The notes under the pieces are model-generated. The model worked only from the letters and a program-made list of their open reading frames with translations. It made no database searches and was not told the origin of the DNA. From Bacteroidales bacterium (GTDB taxonomy: Bacteria; Bacteroidota; Bacteroidia; Bacteroidales; FEN-979), in the NCBI GenBank assembly GCA_023231005.1, contig JALNWG010000009.1:44886-108885 (forward strand): 64,000 nt of DNA, given 5' to 3'. The stretch's first letter is position 1. Every line of letters starts with the position of its first letter. The position numbers and the translations under genes were made by a program. Shown piece after piece: positions 1 to 8,846 of the stretch.

Positions 1-55
1 AACTGACATTTTCGAAAAAGTTTCTCACAAATTTAAATCCATAAACTTAAATATC

Positions 56-1447
56 ATGAAATTAACACTATTTGGCGCAGCAGGCGGCGTTACAGGTTCT
101 TCATATTATATTCAATCCGACCAATCGTCGGTGATGGTTGATTGTGGAAGTTTCCAGGGAAAAAAAGAAACCGAGCTAAAAAACAGGAAAGCGCCACCTG
201 TTGACTATCATAATCTTGATGCAATTTTACTAACTCATGCGCATCTGGATCATTGTGGACGTTTGCCATTGGCAATAAAACAAGGATACTCCGGACCTAT
301 TTATGGAACACCTGCCACCTTGGATATCTCTGCCCTGATTTTGCGGGATGCAATGAAAATTCAGACCAATGATTTTGAAAAGTTAAACCGGATGTTACTA
401 CGTAACGGTAAACCTCAGGTAGAACCGCCTTATTTGAAAGAACATGTTGAAGAAGCCATTCGGCTGATGAAGCCAATGCCCTATCATAAAATTTTCGAAG
501 TAGCAAAAGGGATTTCTGTAATGGTCGACGAAGCTGGTCACATTATGGGATCCGGAAGTTTACTTATCACCGTTGAAGAAGACAGGAAGACCAAATCCAT
601 TTTATTTTCAGGTGATCTGGGCCCTTATGGAATGCCTATTGTAAGAGACGCAGAACCATTTCTTCAAGCTGATGTTGTCATTATGGAATCCACTTATGGT
701 GACCGGGATCATAAACCATTTCAAGCCACATTGGAGGAAGCTAGTACAATTATCAAGGAAGCCGTTGCAAACAAAGGGAAAATACTGGTTCCCTCCTTTG
801 CGATCGGCAGAACACAAGATATTCTCTATTTCCTTGAACATGCATTTGCAAAAGGTGACATTCCGATTTTTCCTGTATATATTGATAGCCCAATGGCAAT
901 TGAAGCAACAAAAATTTACACAGGGCATCCGGAACTTTTTGACGAGGACATGATCGAATTTTCAAAAACAGGAGAATTGTTGAAGTATAAGGACTTCATT
1001 CATCCTACTCCTACTCCTGAAGAATCTAAAAAACTCAATGATGTTCAGGGCCCCTGCATGATCATTGCCGGTTCCGGGATGTGCAATGCAGGACGGATCA
1101 AACATCACCTGCGACACAATCTTTGGAAACCCGACACTTCAGTATTAATTGTTGGCTATCAGGCCGAAGGTACTCTTGGAAGGCAACTGGTTGATGGCGC
1201 AAAATGGGTCAATATTTTTGGAGAACGCATTGCAGTCCGTGCACAGATCCATAAATTAGGTGGTTTCAGCGCCCATGCAGGTCAATCGGACTTGTTAAAA
1301 TGGTTCAATGCAATAGCACCCGCCCGCCCTAAGCTGATCCTTGCACATGGTGAAGACCATGCCCGAATTACTTTGGCTAAGCTCATCAAAGATGACTATG
1401 GAATTGAGGCGTGGCTTCCTAATTATGGAGAAAGTATGATTATTTGA
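56..1447 (+). CDS. beta-CASP metallo-beta-lactamase RNA/DNA nuclease family protein
   Basis: This 463-residue protein has no signal peptide and is predicted cytoplasmic. It carries the metallo-beta-lactamase zinc signature HAHLDH at residues 61-66, a third ligand His in GHIMGSGS at 162-169 and the Asp of SGD near 187. These are followed by a beta-CASP domain opening at ESTYGDR (211-217) and a C-terminal RMMBL-like tail containing FSAHAGQSD and LAHGEDH. This is the architecture of CPSF73/Ysh1-type RNA nucleases, widespread in bacteria as predicted mRNA-processing or decay enzymes. The substrate cannot be read from sequence. It is followed 32 bases later by pyruvate kinase and may share its transcript. 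I saw no clear TAnnTTTG promoter in the 55 bases before the start. Confidence 0.9.
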   Translation: MKLTLFGAAGGVTGSSYYIQSDQSSVMVDCGSFQGKKETELKNRKAPPVDYHNLDAILLTHAHLDHCGRLPLAIKQGYSGPIYGTPATLDISALILRDAMKIQTNDFEKLNRMLLRNGKPQVEPPYLKEHVEEAIRLMKPMPYHKIFEVAKGISVMVDEAGHIMGSGSLLITVEEDRKTKSILFSGDLGPYGMPIVRDAEPFLQADVVIMESTYGDRDHKPFQATLEEASTIIKEAVANKGKILVPSFAIGRTQDILYFLEHAFAKGDIPIFPVYIDSPMAIEATKIYTGHPELFDEDMIEFSKTGELLKYKDFIHPTPTPEESKKLNDVQGPCMIIAGSGMCNAGRIKHHLRHNLWKPDTSVLIVGYQAEGTLGRQLVDGAKWVNIFGERIAVRAQIHKLGGFSAHAGQSDLLKWFNAIAPARPKLILAHGEDHARITLAKLIKDDYGIEAWLPNYGESMII

Positions 1448-1479
1448 TTTTTTATAAATTTGTCAACTAAGATTTTTCT

Positions 1480-2898
1480 ATGCAAAACACTTTACGCCGT
1501 ACAAAAATTGTTGCTACAATTGGTCCGGCAAGCAGTTCCCCAGAAATGATCAGGGCATTAATTCTGGCCGGAATGGATGTTGCCCGGTTAAATTTTTCAC
1601 ATGGTAATTATTCCGACCATGCTCAGGTAATTAAGTCAATCCACGCGATATCTGAGGAATTAGATAAACCCATCACCATTTTACAGGACTTACAGGGGCC
1701 AAAGATAAGGGTAGGCCAAATTATGGGAGGAGAAATTGAGCTTGTGAAGGGAGAGACGGTGTCACTGATTCCGGAATTGGATTACAAGGGACAATCCGCT
1801 TCTTTTCCTTTAGATTATCCCCATGCTTCTGAAGAGGCTAAACCGGGAACCTGTATCCTTTTAGCCGATGGCCTTTTTCAGTTGGAGGTTTTATCAGTCA
1901 AGGGAAGTGCATTGATTTGCAAGGTTATTGACGGAGGGATTTTAAAAAGCCGGAAAGGGGTAAACTTCCCGGATATGAATTTGAAATTGCCATCTTTAAC
2001 TGAAAAAGACAAAAAGGATCTGGAATTTGGTTTACAAAATAAAGTTGATTGGATATCTTTAAGTTTCGTTCGTTGTGCTGAAGATGTTCGTGAACTTAAA
2101 CGTTTCATTCATGAAAAAGGATATATAAAGCCTGTCATTGCTAAGATTGAAAAGCCTCAAGCTGTTACAAATCTGGAAGAAATTCTAAGCGAAGTACAAG
2201 GGATCATGGTTGCCCGGGGTGATCTTGGAGTAGAAATGTTCCCCGAAAAGGTCCCTCTTATCCAGAAGCACATCATTGAGCAATGCAATCGCCGTGGATT
2301 GCCAGTCATCACAGCAACCCAAATGCTTGAGAGTATGATTCATGAACCACGCCCTACCCGGGCTGAGGCCAATGATGTAGCAAATGCCATCATCGATGGA
2401 ACTGACTGTACCATGCTTTCTGGAGAATCAGCTGTAGGTGATTATCCCGTGAAAGCGGTGGAGATGATGGACCGGATTGCCCGCGAAGTGGAAAGCATCA
2501 TTGAATTCAAATCCTATCCACCCATCGGGCAGACCGAAATTGTTGCCCTGAGTGAAGCTGCCAACAGAATTGAAAAAGTGATCGACTTGAAGGGAATTGC
2601 CGTTCTCACTTCTAGTGGACATAGTGCAAAGTATATTGCATCAGAGCGTCCCAAGGCTCCAATATTTGCACTGACCAGTAGTTTGGCTGTTTATCATGGC
2701 TTGAGTTTGGTCTGGGGAATAAAACCCATATACATGAAGGAAACAGCTGAACATTTTGATTCTATTATAAATATTACTGTTAACAAATTAAAAAACAAAC
2801 AGCTCATCACTTCCGGGGATAAAATATTGATTATGGGAGGGATTCCATCAAATCTCCCGGGAGGAACCAATTTTCTGAAAATACACACTGTTCAGTAG
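1480..2898 (+). CDS. pyk: pyruvate kinase
   Basis: This 472-residue glycolytic enzyme converts phosphoenolpyruvate and ADP to pyruvate and ATP in the cytoplasm. Visible family signatures are the N-terminal TKIVATIGPASS, the active-site segment AKIEKP (221-226), the metal/phosphate loop ARGDLGVE (245-252) and ITATQMLESM (277-286), which continues into the PRPTRAEANDVAN helix. The length is normal for a bacterial single-domain-set enzyme with the C-terminal alpha/beta domain and no added PEP-utiliser domain. It lies 32 bases after the beta-CASP nuclease on the same strand, so co-transcription is plausible. Confidence 0.97.
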   Translation: MQNTLRRTKIVATIGPASSSPEMIRALILAGMDVARLNFSHGNYSDHAQVIKSIHAISEELDKPITILQDLQGPKIRVGQIMGGEIELVKGETVSLIPELDYKGQSASFPLDYPHASEEAKPGTCILLADGLFQLEVLSVKGSALICKVIDGGILKSRKGVNFPDMNLKLPSLTEKDKKDLEFGLQNKVDWISLSFVRCAEDVRELKRFIHEKGYIKPVIAKIEKPQAVTNLEEILSEVQGIMVARGDLGVEMFPEKVPLIQKHIIEQCNRRGLPVITATQMLESMIHEPRPTRAEANDVANAIIDGTDCTMLSGESAVGDYPVKAVEMMDRIAREVESIIEFKSYPPIGQTEIVALSEAANRIEKVIDLKGIAVLTSSGHSAKYIASERPKAPIFALTSSLAVYHGLSLVWGIKPIYMKETAEHFDSIINITVNKLKNKQLITSGDKILIMGGIPSNLPGGTNFLKIHTVQ

Positions 2899-2936
2899 TA
2901 ATTTTTTCATCTCCTTTAACTTAAACAGATACCGTT

Positions 2937-3557
2937 ATGAAAAAAACAATGATTGTCCTTTTTGCATCTCTTTTTCTTCCTTTCATTTCATTTGCCCAGC
3001 GTACTGTTGAGATTACGCCCTTTGGAGGATATGTTTTTCCAGGAACCATGCAAGCAGAAGGCGGAGATATCCGTTTTATCGGCAATGGTCAATATGGTGG
3101 CATTGTCAGTATTGCAGTCAGTCCCAGTGTCGATGTCGATCTGATTTATAACCGTTCCGACACAAAAGCACAAATCAATCTCCCAGGATACAGATATAAT
3201 GAAATTCCACTCAGCATCAATTATATTCATGTTGGATTCACTAAAAACTTCAGAATTAATACGATAGTTTCTCCTTTTGTGGGATATAACCTGGGTGGTT
3301 GTATGTTTTACCCTAAGGTCGATAATACTTATGAAACCTGGTTCTTTTCAATGGGTTTGGACGCAGGTGCAAAAATCTATTTTGCCAAACATTTTGGATT
3401 ACGATTACAGGCACAAGCTATGATGCCAATACAGGGGACGGGATTTACAATGTTTGTCGGAACTGGTGGCGCAAGCGGTGGTGTATCAGTATATTCTACC
3501 CTTGTCCAGTTTGGATTCACCGGTGGATTAATTTTCAGGTTAGGACATGTTCAGTAA
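2937..3557 (+). CDS. outer-membrane beta-barrel protein, hypothetical
   Basis: This 206-residue exported protein has a clear signal peptide (MKKTMIVLFASLFLPF, predicted cleavage after ISFA before Q). The mature part is built of alternating hydrophobic/polar strands rich in Gly, Tyr and Phe, ending in GLIFRLGHVQ, which fits a small 8-strand OmpA/OmpX-like barrel. No catalytic motif is visible and the ligand is unknown. It follows pyk by 38 bases on the same strand, with no obvious terminator between. The family assignment rests on composition and periodicity only. Confidence 0.75.
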   Translation: MKKTMIVLFASLFLPFISFAQRTVEITPFGGYVFPGTMQAEGGDIRFIGNGQYGGIVSIAVSPSVDVDLIYNRSDTKAQINLPGYRYNEIPLSINYIHVGFTKNFRINTIVSPFVGYNLGGCMFYPKVDNTYETWFFSMGLDAGAKIYFAKHFGLRLQAQAMMPIQGTGFTMFVGTGGASGGVSVYSTLVQFGFTGGLIFRLGHVQ

Positions 3558-3600
3558 CCGGCTGTATGGTTTCTCGGTAAATAATGTTATCAGATTATCA

Positions 3601-3882
3601 TTAATGGTACAAGCATACGTAAGCCGAATCGATTGAAATTCTCAGTTTAAATTTTTCATTCTTGGCAACAACAAAGGTTTGGAATGGTTTATATTCCTTC
3701 CATGATGTTTCATTGGGCAACAGAACTTCCATAATCCCAGAGACTACAGTCATATTTTCAATAGTAGTTGTTCCGAACTCATAATCACCCGGGGCCATAA
3801 CACCCATGGTTGCAGGGCCATCAGCAGTTTGAAAAGCAATAGATTTTACTCTGCCATCGAAGTATTCATTTGTCTTGAACAT
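3601..3882 (-). CDS. ppnP: pyrimidine/purine nucleoside phosphorylase (DUF1255 family)
   Basis: This 93-residue single-domain cupin-fold protein is highly similar in length and sequence to PpnP (formerly YaiE/DUF1255). Characteristic stretches are the N-terminal FDGRVKSIAFQT, MGVMAPGDYEFGT and the C-terminal FVVAKNEKFKLRI. The family phosphorolyses a broad range of purine and pyrimidine nucleosides to base plus ribose-1-phosphate in the cytoplasm. It stands apart from the barrel gene upstream on the same strand: a strong terminator hairpin at 3929-3958 separates the two, so it should have its own promoter, which I could not identify with confidence. Confidence 0.9.
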   Translation of the reverse strand: MFKTNEYFDGRVKSIAFQTADGPATMGVMAPGDYEFGTTTIENMTVVSGIMEVLLPNETSWKEYKPFQTFVVAKNEKFKLRISIDSAYVCLYH

Positions 3883-3928
3883 AGTTTTATATTCCGTTTT
3901 GTTAATAAAGAAGTGAAATCAAATAAAA

Positions 3929-3958
3929 AAAGACCCTGATCGAAATTTCAGGGTCTTT
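3929..3958 (-). terminator. Rho-independent terminator
   Basis: This is an 11-bp perfect stem (arms 3929-3939 and 3948-3958, GACCCTGA core) with an 8-base loop. On the minus strand it is followed by a T-run (complement of 3921-3930). It lies just after the stop of the barrel gene at 3979 and before ppnP, so it should end the long minus-strand outer-membrane transcript. Confidence 0.88.
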
Positions 3959-3978
3959 CGGATTTAAATCATTTTTAT

Positions 3979-4629
3979 CTAGCGAATAATCATACACAAT
4001 CCAATTTTCAGATTCAGCATCTGAAGATCGTTTGTGATCTTGTCGTTGTAAAGCTCAATTTTATTGGTTGTCCATTTGTAATTGAAAGCCACCAATGCAC
4101 CCCAACTAGAATAATTTCCGAATTTAATCAAAGCACCCACTTCGGGGGTCAACGAAAAATCCCAGCGTGTTTCATAAATATCATATTCCTGAATCATCAA
4201 ATGATGTTCCATATAATCTCCACCGATTCCAAGAGTGATATAAGGAGACACCAATTGATCTGGAATAAAATGGTAGCCAATTACAGCTTGAAAAGGCACC
4301 ATCCAGGTGAAGCGGTAATTGGTAGCTGTTATTGCGGAACCATCGTTGCCATAAAAGGTTTCATTTGGATACTGTTGCGATACCCGTTGCCAACTGATGT
4401 TGAATCCTGCGGTCAGTCCTTTATTAATGAGATACCGGCCACCTAAATCGAATCCAGCAGGGCTTCCATTACCAACCCATTTGTTAAAATCACCCAGTGT
4501 GAATGTGGTATTCCAAGAAAAAGTATAATAAGAACTTGGGGTAAAGCCAAGCGTGGCATTATTCTCCTGCCCTTGTGTAAAACCAGCCACCAGGACACAA
4601 AAAACGAAAATCAAAATATTTTTTTTCAT
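3979..4629 (-). CDS. outer-membrane beta-barrel protein, hypothetical
   Basis: This 216-residue exported protein has a signal peptide ending near AGFTQGQ, then repeated amphipathic strands such as FDLGGRYLI, FQAVIGYHF and ITLGIGGDY typical of a small outer-membrane barrel. No enzymatic motif is visible. It is the last gene of the minus-strand envelope run: the DUF4136 lipoprotein lies 21 bases upstream and a strong terminator (3929-3958) follows. The function is unknown. Its sequence does not obviously match the other barrels in the same run, so the run is not a simple tandem duplication. Confidence 0.75.
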   Translation of the reverse strand: MKKNILIFVFCVLVAGFTQGQENNATLGFTPSSYYTFSWNTTFTLGDFNKWVGNGSPAGFDLGGRYLINKGLTAGFNISWQRVSQQYPNETFYGNDGSAITATNYRFTWMVPFQAVIGYHFIPDQLVSPYITLGIGGDYMEHHLMIQEYDIYETRWDFSLTPEVGALIKFGNYSSWGALVAFNYKWTTNKIELYNDKITNDLQMLNLKIGLCMIIR

Positions 4630-4650
4630 AGCTAATTTCTTTACGGGTGA

Positions 4651-5289
4651 TTAATTTGCAGTTGTTTTAATGGCAGGTGTTTGGGTAAATGCCTGATCGA
4701 TGCTGGAATTAATATCACCCAATGTATGAGTATTCGTCAATAGAGCACGGATATATGCATTCCAGCGAATATAAAGTTTATGGGTCGTCGGAGCATTTTT
4801 ACGATCGACCATTTCCCACCAAAGTGTACCTGTAGAATAGGAGGTGATATAGGCAGGATAATATGGATAGTTATATGGATAATACGGATAACCCCACCAA
4901 GAAGGCGGATAATAACCCCAATACCATCCAGGATAATAGACGCTGGTGTTCGTATTCTTGATTGCAAATACCATGATACCAAGGTCATATTCAGTATTTA
5001 CCGTATCCGTTACCTGCAGGAATCCGCGGGCTTTCATGTTACTTGCTACTCTGTTTATAACTGCAGCAGCATTGGCATCCAGGTATCGTCCACTATCTTT
5101 ATTATCCTTGTAATAAATCGAATCGACGATATAAAAAGTATGAAACTGGTTAAAGTCAGTCCCGACATCATACTTGGTATAGATCGCTAAATCCTCTATT
5201 AACCTGTCGGATGCAGGAGGATATTTCGTGCAGGAAACTACTGATATCATGCTCACAGCGAGTAAGATCAGAAAAATTTTTGTTTTCAT
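4651..5289 (-). CDS. DUF4136-like lipoprotein with aromatic-rich segment
   Basis: This is a 212-residue predicted lipoprotein: the signal peptide ends in a lipobox at SVVSC, giving a lipid-modified Cys20. The body resembles DUF4136 proteins of Bacteroidota (DVGTDFNQFHTFYIVD near the mature start, an internal region about residues 85-110, and LYIRWNAYIRALL near the end). Residues about 118-150 are an extreme Tyr/Pro/Trp/Gly-rich stretch (for example YYPGWYWGYYPP). At the DNA level this corresponds to imperfect repeats of ggataata-type units near 4850-4940. The function of the family is unknown. It is co-directional and closely spaced with the barrel genes on both sides. Confidence 0.8.
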   Translation of the reverse strand: MKTKIFLILLAVSMISVVSCTKYPPASDRLIEDLAIYTKYDVGTDFNQFHTFYIVDSIYYKDNKDSGRYLDANAAAVINRVASNMKARGFLQVTDTVNTEYDLGIMVFAIKNTNTSVYYPGWYWGYYPPSWWGYPYYPYNYPYYPAYITSYSTGTLWWEMVDRKNAPTTHKLYIRWNAYIRALLTNTHTLGDINSSIDQAFTQTPAIKTTAN

Positions 5290-5354
5290 AATGTGCTTTG
5301 TTTTAATAAATCATTTAAACAATAATTAAGGAGTAAATATAAATCAAATCCATA

Positions 5355-5942
5355 TTATAACCTAATTGTACATATTGCCTGAACTGAATAGATCCAATCA
5401 TCTGCTTTTCCGAAATCAAGAACTTTGAACTCTCCTCCAACCAACCAATGCTTATGCAGTGGATAGATATAAGAGCCTGAAAACTGGTAATTCGAAAGAG
5501 ATAAAATCGTGCTGTTGATGTTTTGACCCATTCCAGATACTTTGTTAAACATCATTGCAAGTCCTGCTCCAACACTCAAATGAAAATGATCAACAATCCG
5601 CATACGTACTGTTAATAACAAAGGAATTGCTGACATACCAGCCTGTCCAGTAACATTCATATAGTCATTAATTTTCACTTTATAAATCTGATAGAATCCG
5701 GTTTCTAATCCGAGGCTCAAACGATGCTCAGGTTCCCAGAAAAATTTTAATGATATCCCGGCAAAATTAATTCTTGCATCTTTTTTACCAATTTCCAGCG
5801 AATTTATATAATGGGTCCAGCCTCCTCCAATGGTAAATGAATAATGGTTTCGCTTCACTATTAGACTATCTACTTTCTGAGAATATCCAGAAAACACACC
5901 GAAAAAAATAATCAAAATGAGAATGATGTATTTTTTAATCAT
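5355..5942 (-). CDS. outer-membrane beta-barrel protein, hypothetical
   Basis: This 195-residue protein has a signal peptide (MIKKYIILILIIFFGVF, cleavage near GYSQ) and barrel-like strands (HYSFTIGGGWTHYI, HRLSLGLETGFYQI, FHLSVGAGLAMMF) ending in AICTIRL, close to a canonical outer-membrane terminal strand. It begins 7 bases after the stop of the GDPD lipoprotein, so the two are very likely co-translated from one mRNA. No specific family is recognised and the function is unknown. Confidence 0.75.
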   Translation of the reverse strand: MIKKYIILILIIFFGVFSGYSQKVDSLIVKRNHYSFTIGGGWTHYINSLEIGKKDARINFAGISLKFFWEPEHRLSLGLETGFYQIYKVKINDYMNVTGQAGMSAIPLLLTVRMRIVDHFHLSVGAGLAMMFNKVSGMGQNINSTILSLSNYQFSGSYIYPLHKHWLVGGEFKVLDFGKADDWIYSVQAICTIRL

Positions 5943-5949
5943 AATCTAT

Positions 5950-7197
5950 CTATTCCTGAATATAGTGATAATAGGCAACTACGTATGGAAAATTAGTTAG
6001 CAACCCATCGAATAATCCATTTTCAATATAGTCCTGAATCCAGGAAATCGGGTCAATTGTCCAACATACAGCCAGTCGTCCTTCATTATGCATTTGCTGT
6101 ACCAGATCATTTTGTGTACCAAGGGTCCATCGGGGGGCCCACACCATTGAGTTAACTTGATGGACATCATCTACCGTGAGTTCACACAATGAGGGTATTG
6201 TCTGATAATCCGGATAATTCATCAGGTCATTAAGAACAGTAGAAGAAGGAATTCCAACGACCACGATAAGATCGCGGCCTACATTTTTTGCACGTTCCAG
6301 TATCCGTTTTTGAATGGGAATTACTTTTTCCATGGTACCAGGATTCCCTTTCATATCAAGATAAACAAAACGCAAAAGCGTACTGTCTACAACGAAAGTA
6401 AGGGCATCTTCCAGAGTCGGAATTTTTTCACCATGGATCAGTCTGACAAATGTGGAAAGCTGGGCCCAGGTGTAATTTTCTATTGGGCCAGCCAGCGGTC
6501 CTTTTTTTGTCAGCCGGATATTAATATCGGGATCATGATAAATAAAAGGTATTCCATCAACGCTTAAACGGACATCCACTTCAATTCCGGTAGATCCAAA
6601 TTTTTCGGTATAATTGATCATTTCAATGCTATTCTCAGAAGCGGGTAAACGATCGGATGTACGACCACCCGATCGATGAGCAAGAATATAAAAATTACTT
6701 TTCTTCACCTTATCAGAAAAAGGACGAAGATAATTCAATACCAAGGGTTGGTCCGGAAGTCCGCTTTCCAGGCCAAAAGCTCCCCGGAGAATTATTTTCT
6801 GATTCCCGTTTCCGGTCAGAATGGTTGTTCCTCCTTCTTCTTTTGCGATCACCAGAGAAGCAAGTCCGGTATCATCGGTATACCCATTTCGCCAGTATCC
6901 CTGAACAAAAATAACCGAATCCAAATGACCGACTTCCATCACGAAATATTTTCCATTACTACAAGCGATGGAAAGACTGGTACGGTTCCACTTCAGGATG
7001 ACATGATCACCAAAAAAATCGGAGCCGGAACCGACCTGATATACTCCCTCCATCAGACTTTTTGATGCTGAATTCAGAGGATAGGTCTCTTTCATAAAGG
7101 AATTGGGTCCAGCGCTTGGAATCAGAACCTCCGTATCTTTATTACAACTATACAGAGCAAGGGTTAATAATATAAAAAGAAGAATTCGGGTTCTCAT
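5950..7197 (-). CDS. glycerophosphodiester phosphodiesterase-domain lipoprotein
   Basis: This 415-residue predicted lipoprotein has a lipobox ending at Cys18 (LYSC). It has an N-terminal region of about 165 residues of unknown fold, then a GDPD TIM-barrel domain (about 168-410). Catalytic features are visible: H174-R175 (ILAHRSGG), the metal pair E206/D208 in EVDVRLS, and H221-D222 in FIYHDPD. The family hydrolyses glycerophosphodiesters to an alcohol and glycerol-3-phosphate. The lipid anchor implies action at the cell envelope. Its ATG overlaps the TGA of the preceding gene (ATGA), showing tight coupling. The N-terminal extension is longer than in plain secreted GDPDs, and its role is unknown. 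Confidence 0.88.
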   Translation of the reverse strand: MRTRILLFILLTLALYSCNKDTEVLIPSAGPNSFMKETYPLNSASKSLMEGVYQVGSGSDFFGDHVILKWNRTSLSIACSNGKYFVMEVGHLDSVIFVQGYWRNGYTDDTGLASLVIAKEEGGTTILTGNGNQKIILRGAFGLESGLPDQPLVLNYLRPFSDKVKKSNFYILAHRSGGRTSDRLPASENSIEMINYTEKFGSTGIEVDVRLSVDGIPFIYHDPDINIRLTKKGPLAGPIENYTWAQLSTFVRLIHGEKIPTLEDALTFVVDSTLLRFVYLDMKGNPGTMEKVIPIQKRILERAKNVGRDLIVVVGIPSSTVLNDLMNYPDYQTIPSLCELTVDDVHQVNSMVWAPRWTLGTQNDLVQQMHNEGRLAVCWTIDPISWIQDYIENGLFDGLLTNFPYVVAYYHYIQE

Positions 7198-7922
7198 AAG
7201 ATCCAGGTAAACGAAAGCTCAGGAATATGATAGTAACGGTTAAAGGTTGTAAACAGCATCCATGTAGGCCAATAAAATTTCTCATAACTATCTTTAAAGC
7301 CGATGATAAAAACATGATCTTTCCACAATCGCTGTTCAAGATATAAAGCACCGGTAAATCCATTGAAAAAATTATTAGTATGGACAACTTCATTCTCTCC
7401 GCATCTTTGTGAAACACTGGCCAATGTCACCACTTCTGCTTTTAAAGTAAACGCCATTTTTTTCAATTTATATCCCAATGAAATATTCGGATAATGGATC
7501 CAAACCTTGGTATTATTATCAAAACCAAATTGACGAAGTTGACCATAAACAAAGGCGATGTCATACCCCACATTAAAGGAAAAGTTCTTCCAATTAAAAC
7601 CCAGCCGGGGGCCCAGTGAAAATTGATTTGACACCAGGAGGGTAGTGACATCTCCTTCGAGAGAAAATTTCCAGGGAAGGCCAAAAGTCATGTGAATATT
7701 AACCAAGGGAGCCTGAATTGCATTTTCAAGCAAATCCATCGGTGGTTTTACCATCAGCAATCCTGCGCCAATTTGGAATCCCCATGTTTTATATTGATGA
7801 GGAAATCGCATACTGTGATTCGCAATATCAAAAGTATCCTGAATACATTGATTTTGAGAAAACACAAATCCTGACAACGAGAAAACAAACAATAAAATAA
7901 ACAATACCTTTCTCATTATCAT
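7194..7922 (-). CDS. exported beta-strand-rich protein, hypothetical
   Basis: This 242-residue protein starts with a signal peptide (cleavage near FVFSQ). An alternative start two codons later (MRKVLF) is equally good. The mature region is rich in aromatic residues and alternating strands (WGFQIGAGLLM, FSLGPRLGFNW, NISLGYKLKK, ending ELSFTWIL), consistent with an outer-membrane barrel. No known family is recognised. The stop overlaps the start of the GDPD lipoprotein by 4 bases. A good Bacteroidota promoter (7994-8021) lies within the tail of the upstream gene, so this gene may head its own sub-operon. Confidence 0.7.
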   Translation of the reverse strand: MIMRKVLFILLFVFSLSGFVFSQNQCIQDTFDIANHSMRFPHQYKTWGFQIGAGLLMVKPPMDLLENAIQAPLVNIHMTFGLPWKFSLEGDVTTLLVSNQFSLGPRLGFNWKNFSFNVGYDIAFVYGQLRQFGFDNNTKVWIHYPNISLGYKLKKMAFTLKAEVVTLASVSQRCGENEVVHTNNFFNGFTGALYLEQRLWKDHVFIIGFKDSYEKFYWPTWMLFTTFNRYYHIPELSFTWIL

Positions 7923-7993
7923 TTTAATGTGATTATGCTACCAGTTCGAAAAAATAACGGATGGATCTATGTAACAGGATTGGCAGAGAATAA

Positions 7994-8021
7994 CAAAATT
8001 AAAATTTAAACCTGATTCCAA
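7994..8021 (-). promoter_or_regulatory. Bacteroidota-type promoter (TTG-N17-TAATTTTG)
   Basis: On the minus strand TTG (8021-8019) is followed after 17 bases by TAATTTTG (8001-7994), matching the TTG / TAnnTTTG consensus. It overlaps the 3' end of the gene at 7999-8820 and would start transcription about 60 bases before the gene at 7922. Confidence 0.55.
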
Positions 8022-8820
8022 TGTTTACCCCGGCATTATCGAATGGATAAGTTTGCCTTAATTCTTTATCAGGGCTTGTATCTGGTATCTGTTCATTCAG
8101 ATCGATGGTTGTAAAGAATTCTGTTTCTTTCTGTTTGGTATTAAGTGAAGACAATTGGTCAACTCCGTTTAAATCATATTTTGTGAGTTCACTATAGCGT
8201 GGTGACCATGTACATCCAACGAAAGAAGCTTCAGCATAGAGTGAAATAAGTTTATTAATATTAAAATCAACTCCAAGGGAAGCCGTGTATCCAAGTGCTA
8301 CGCTACCATATAACTTTTGAATAACTTCGACTTGTTGAGCAGGATAAACAGATGCCTGAGTCGCATCGTATTTGTAGAACATGCGGGGCATAACACCGAT
8401 AACCATTCCAAAACGTGCATAGGGATTCACTTTTTCAAGCCCGGCGGTGATAACTACACTAGGGACAAAACTTAACATCGATCCTGCAATTTTAGCAGTT
8501 GCACTCGTTCCGCCCGGCACTGAAACGGTTGAATCTCCTGAGTTGGGAAAGCCTAAAAACTGAGATAAGCCAAATTCAAATCCAACATATTTATTCAACA
8601 TGTACCCAAACGCGAGGGAACCGGTAAATCCAGAACCCAAGTCGACCGGAACAACAGATATTTTTTGTGAAGTTCCATCGTTTGTATAATTGTAAAGCAT
8701 ATCCAGACTGGAACTTGTGCCTCCAGCCAGTCCAACGCCAACGCGTCCATAAAACTTTTGTGCAGAGGCAATGCCTGATACCACAAAAACAAAGAGAAGA
8801 AGTAAAATTGATTTTTTCAT
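7999..8820 (-). CDS. outer-membrane beta-barrel protein, hypothetical
   Basis: This 273-residue protein has a strong signal peptide (MKKSILLLLFVFVVSG, cleavage at ASAQ). The mature sequence has Gly-rich amphipathic strands (FYGRVGVGLAGG, FTGSLAFGYML, YVGFEFGLSQFLG) and a C-terminal NAGVNIGIRFKF ending in Phe, the usual signature for Bam-dependent outer-membrane insertion. It resembles the generic porin/OmpA-like barrels of Bacteroidota, and no ligand can be inferred. It starts 26 bases after the LytTR regulator stop, so read-through from the regulatory genes is likely. Confidence 0.78.
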   Translation of the reverse strand: MKKSILLLLFVFVVSGIASAQKFYGRVGVGLAGGTSSSLDMLYNYTNDGTSQKISVVPVDLGSGFTGSLAFGYMLNKYVGFEFGLSQFLGFPNSGDSTVSVPGGTSATAKIAGSMLSFVPSVVITAGLEKVNPYARFGMVIGVMPRMFYKYDATQASVYPAQQVEVIQKLYGSVALGYTASLGVDFNINKLISLYAEASFVGCTWSPRYSELTKYDLNGVDQLSSLNTKQKETEFFTTIDLNEQIPDTSPDKELRQTYPFDNAGVNIGIRFKF

Positions 8821-8846
8821 AGTGATAAGGATTAGGGTTTATAATG

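Noticed and set aside
4840..4945. Possible CRISPR-like tandem repeats
   Set aside because: The units are short, imperfect and in-frame within a lipoprotein gene, with no spacers and no cas genes in the window.
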